A stretch of 6,756 bases of DNA, taken from Thermoplasmata archaeon. GTDB lineage: Archaea; Thermoplasmatota; Thermoplasmata; Thermoplasmatales; Thermoplasmataceae. This document shows, piece by piece, positions 5,574 through 6,756 of this stretch; within the stretch, counting starts at the first letter, position 1; the number at the start of each line of letters is the position of its first letter. Where the stretch lies: contig JAJZKX010000100.1 of the NCBI GenBank assembly GCA_021850745.1, positions 1-6,756 of the forward strand. The letters run 5' to 3'. The position numbers and the translations under genes are program-made. Under the pieces are notes generated by a model. The model was not told the origin of the DNA. It saw only the letters and a program-made list of their open reading frames with translations, and did not search any database.

Positions 5574-6756
5574 TCAATATTGGTTGTAATACCTGAACAC
5601 CTCCGGGATCTTTCTTATCATATCGTGTATGTCATACCATGATGATTTTTCCTGGTAACATATGTCCGCAGCCTTCTTGTTAACGAAGGAGGCCATGCAG
5701 GCTGCAGCAAGCTGACTGCTGGAACGGGGAAGAAGAGATGTCAGAATGCCTGCAAGCAGATCACCAGTTCCTCCCATGGTCATTCTCGGGTTTCCCCCCT
5801 CTGTGACCTTATAAATACGGCCATCTGTTATTATGTCCTTTTCGCCTTTCAGGAGAACAAGGGCACCCGTTTTTTCAGAATATTCTATGGCAGCCTCGAT
5901 TGAAGGTGGTCTGCCGCTTATCATCATGAACTCGCCTGCATGGGGAGTGATACATACTCTCGCCTGGGGAGATGCATCTATTATTCTATCAATCACCCTC
6001 AAGCCATCCGCGTCCACGACAATGAATCCTTTGAACCCACTTATTGCCTCCAGTTCATGGTCGAGATTCACAGTGCCACATCCAGATCCAATAAGTATGG
6101 AGTCGGATCTTAGTACTTCTTCCTTGCTGAGGATTCCTGAATTCATTGTGATTATCTGCGGATCATATCCAGAGACCACGGGGAGATTCTCACGGGATGT
6201 GTAGACCCTTACAAGATCGCATCCTGACTTTATCGCCCCCAGAGCTGAAATGACAGCCGAACCATAATATGTGTGGCCAGCTATTATTGCCACCTTCCCA
6301 TTCATTCCTTTGTGAGACCCTGTCTCAGGAGTTCGCAGATAGAGGAAATCTCCAGGTCCGCTGTTCCTGAATGCCGCATCCGGGATTCCAATGGAACGGA
6401 TAAGGATCTCTCCACTGTTCGACTTGTTCATACCCTCCTTTATGTCTGTGAAAGTAACGGTGAGCTCCGGAGATACCGCTACCGGGGAGCCCATTCCTGA
6501 TGGGATATCTATGGAGACTATGTGGATCTTTGAGGCATTTATCGCATCAATGATATCAGAAACTGGCTTCCGTGGAACTCCTATGATGCCTGATCCAAGC
6601 AGTGCATCCACGGCTATTTCATATTTAGAGATATCAGGGGGTTCCGGCCCTACAATATTTCCTCTGAAGTTTCTGAATGCTTTCTTTGCTTCCCTTGTTT
6701 TCAATGATGACTCAGGATAAAGCGGGTAAACGTCTACCGTGTTCTCGGATGCCAGA
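5574..6756 (-). CDS. nnr: Bifunctional NAD(P)HX epimerase/dehydratase, 5' end cut by window
   Basis: This enzyme repairs hydrated NADH and NADPH in the cytoplasm. The N-terminal (YjeF_N) domain interconverts R- and S-NAD(P)HX; the C-terminal kinase-like domain dehydrates S-NAD(P)HX using ADP or ATP. The frame stays open to the right edge, adding 17 codons (ending VDVYPLYPESS) before the TTG at 6704, and the visible N-part is only the second half of an epimerase domain. The TTG is therefore internal and the real start is off-window. Numbering from that TTG, epimerase motifs are VDALLGSG (32-39), SIDIPSGMG (64-72) and VTFTDIKEG (83-91). The dehydratase domain (about 130-376) shows GKVAIIAG, a glycine-rich LIGSGCGT, VVDADGL (229-235), TPHAGEF (253-259), LLKGEKDIITDG and the family GNPRMTMGGTGDLLAGI, with probable catalytic D315. 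The C-terminus appears intact. The ANL-like gene follows 30 bases downstream. Confidence 0.92.
   Translation of the reverse strand, partial: LASENTVDVYPLYPESSLKTREAKKAFRNFRGNIVGPEPPDISKYEIAVDALLGSGIIGVPRKPVSDIIDAINASKIHIVSIDIPSGMGSPVAVSPELTVTFTDIKEGMNKSNSGEILIRSIGIPDAAFRNSGPGDFLYLRTPETGSHKGMNGKVAIIAGHTYYGSAVISALGAIKSGCDLVRVYTSRENLPVVSGYDPQIITMNSGILSKEEVLRSDSILIGSGCGTVNLDHELEAISGFKGFIVVDADGLRVIDRIIDASPQARVCITPHAGEFMMISGRPPSIEAAIEYSEKTGALVLLKGEKDIITDGRIYKVTEGGNPRMTMGGTGDLLAGILTSLLPRSSSQLAAACMASFVNKKAADICYQEKSSWYDIHDMIRKIPEVFRYYNQY

Noticed and set aside
5833..6204. A 123-codon plus-strand open frame inside the NAD(P)HX repair gene
   Set aside because: It is antisense to conserved dehydratase motifs such as TPHAGEF and DADGL, which explain the sequence constraint.
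6702..6704. TTG as the start of the NAD(P)HX repair gene
   Set aside because: The frame continues open to the window edge with plausible epimerase sequence, and the visible N-domain is only its second half, so the gene begins outside the window.

Overview
The window most likely comes from a moderate-GC archaeon of the Thermoplasmata (Thermoplasmatales type). The evidence is a serine-protease precursor with repeated F-x-E-x-G-L-P modules, a C-terminal membrane anchor and dense N-glycosylation sequons, a style typical of that group's surface proteins. Other support comes from promoters without a Shine-Dalgarno (SD) sequence close to start codons, and from frequent AGG/AGA arginine codons. No species is assigned.

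All four protein genes lie on the minus strand, so transcription runs from right to left. First (6756 to 5574, cut by the right edge) is a two-domain NAD(P)HX repair enzyme: the end of the epimerase domain followed by a complete ADP/ATP-dependent dehydratase domain. Second, 30 bases further on (5543 to 3990), is an adenylate-forming (ANL) ligase-like protein with eroded nucleotide-binding motifs. It probably shares a transcript with the first gene. Third (3932 to 960), after a 57-base gap with its own probable promoter, is a 990-residue secreted, membrane-anchored S53 (sedolisin/kumamolisin) acid protease. Fourth (866 to 120) is a ZIP-family metal transporter. Its probable leaderless promoter contains a perfect 16-base palindrome resembling a DtxR/IdeR/MntR-family operator. 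The last 119 bases at the left hold no supported gene, only a nested inverted repeat and a possible start codon at the very edge.

The genes form separate functional units: nucleotide-cofactor repair plus an unassigned ligase, an extracellular protease for protein scavenging in acid, and metal-regulated metal uptake. I see no CRISPR array, tRNA, rRNA, insertion sequence or obvious new multi-gene system. The points most worth a second look are the metal-responsive operator beside a ZIP protein with altered metal ligands, the S53 protease that keeps its catalytic residues but lacks both calcium-binding aspartates, and the ANL protein with degenerate ATP motifs.
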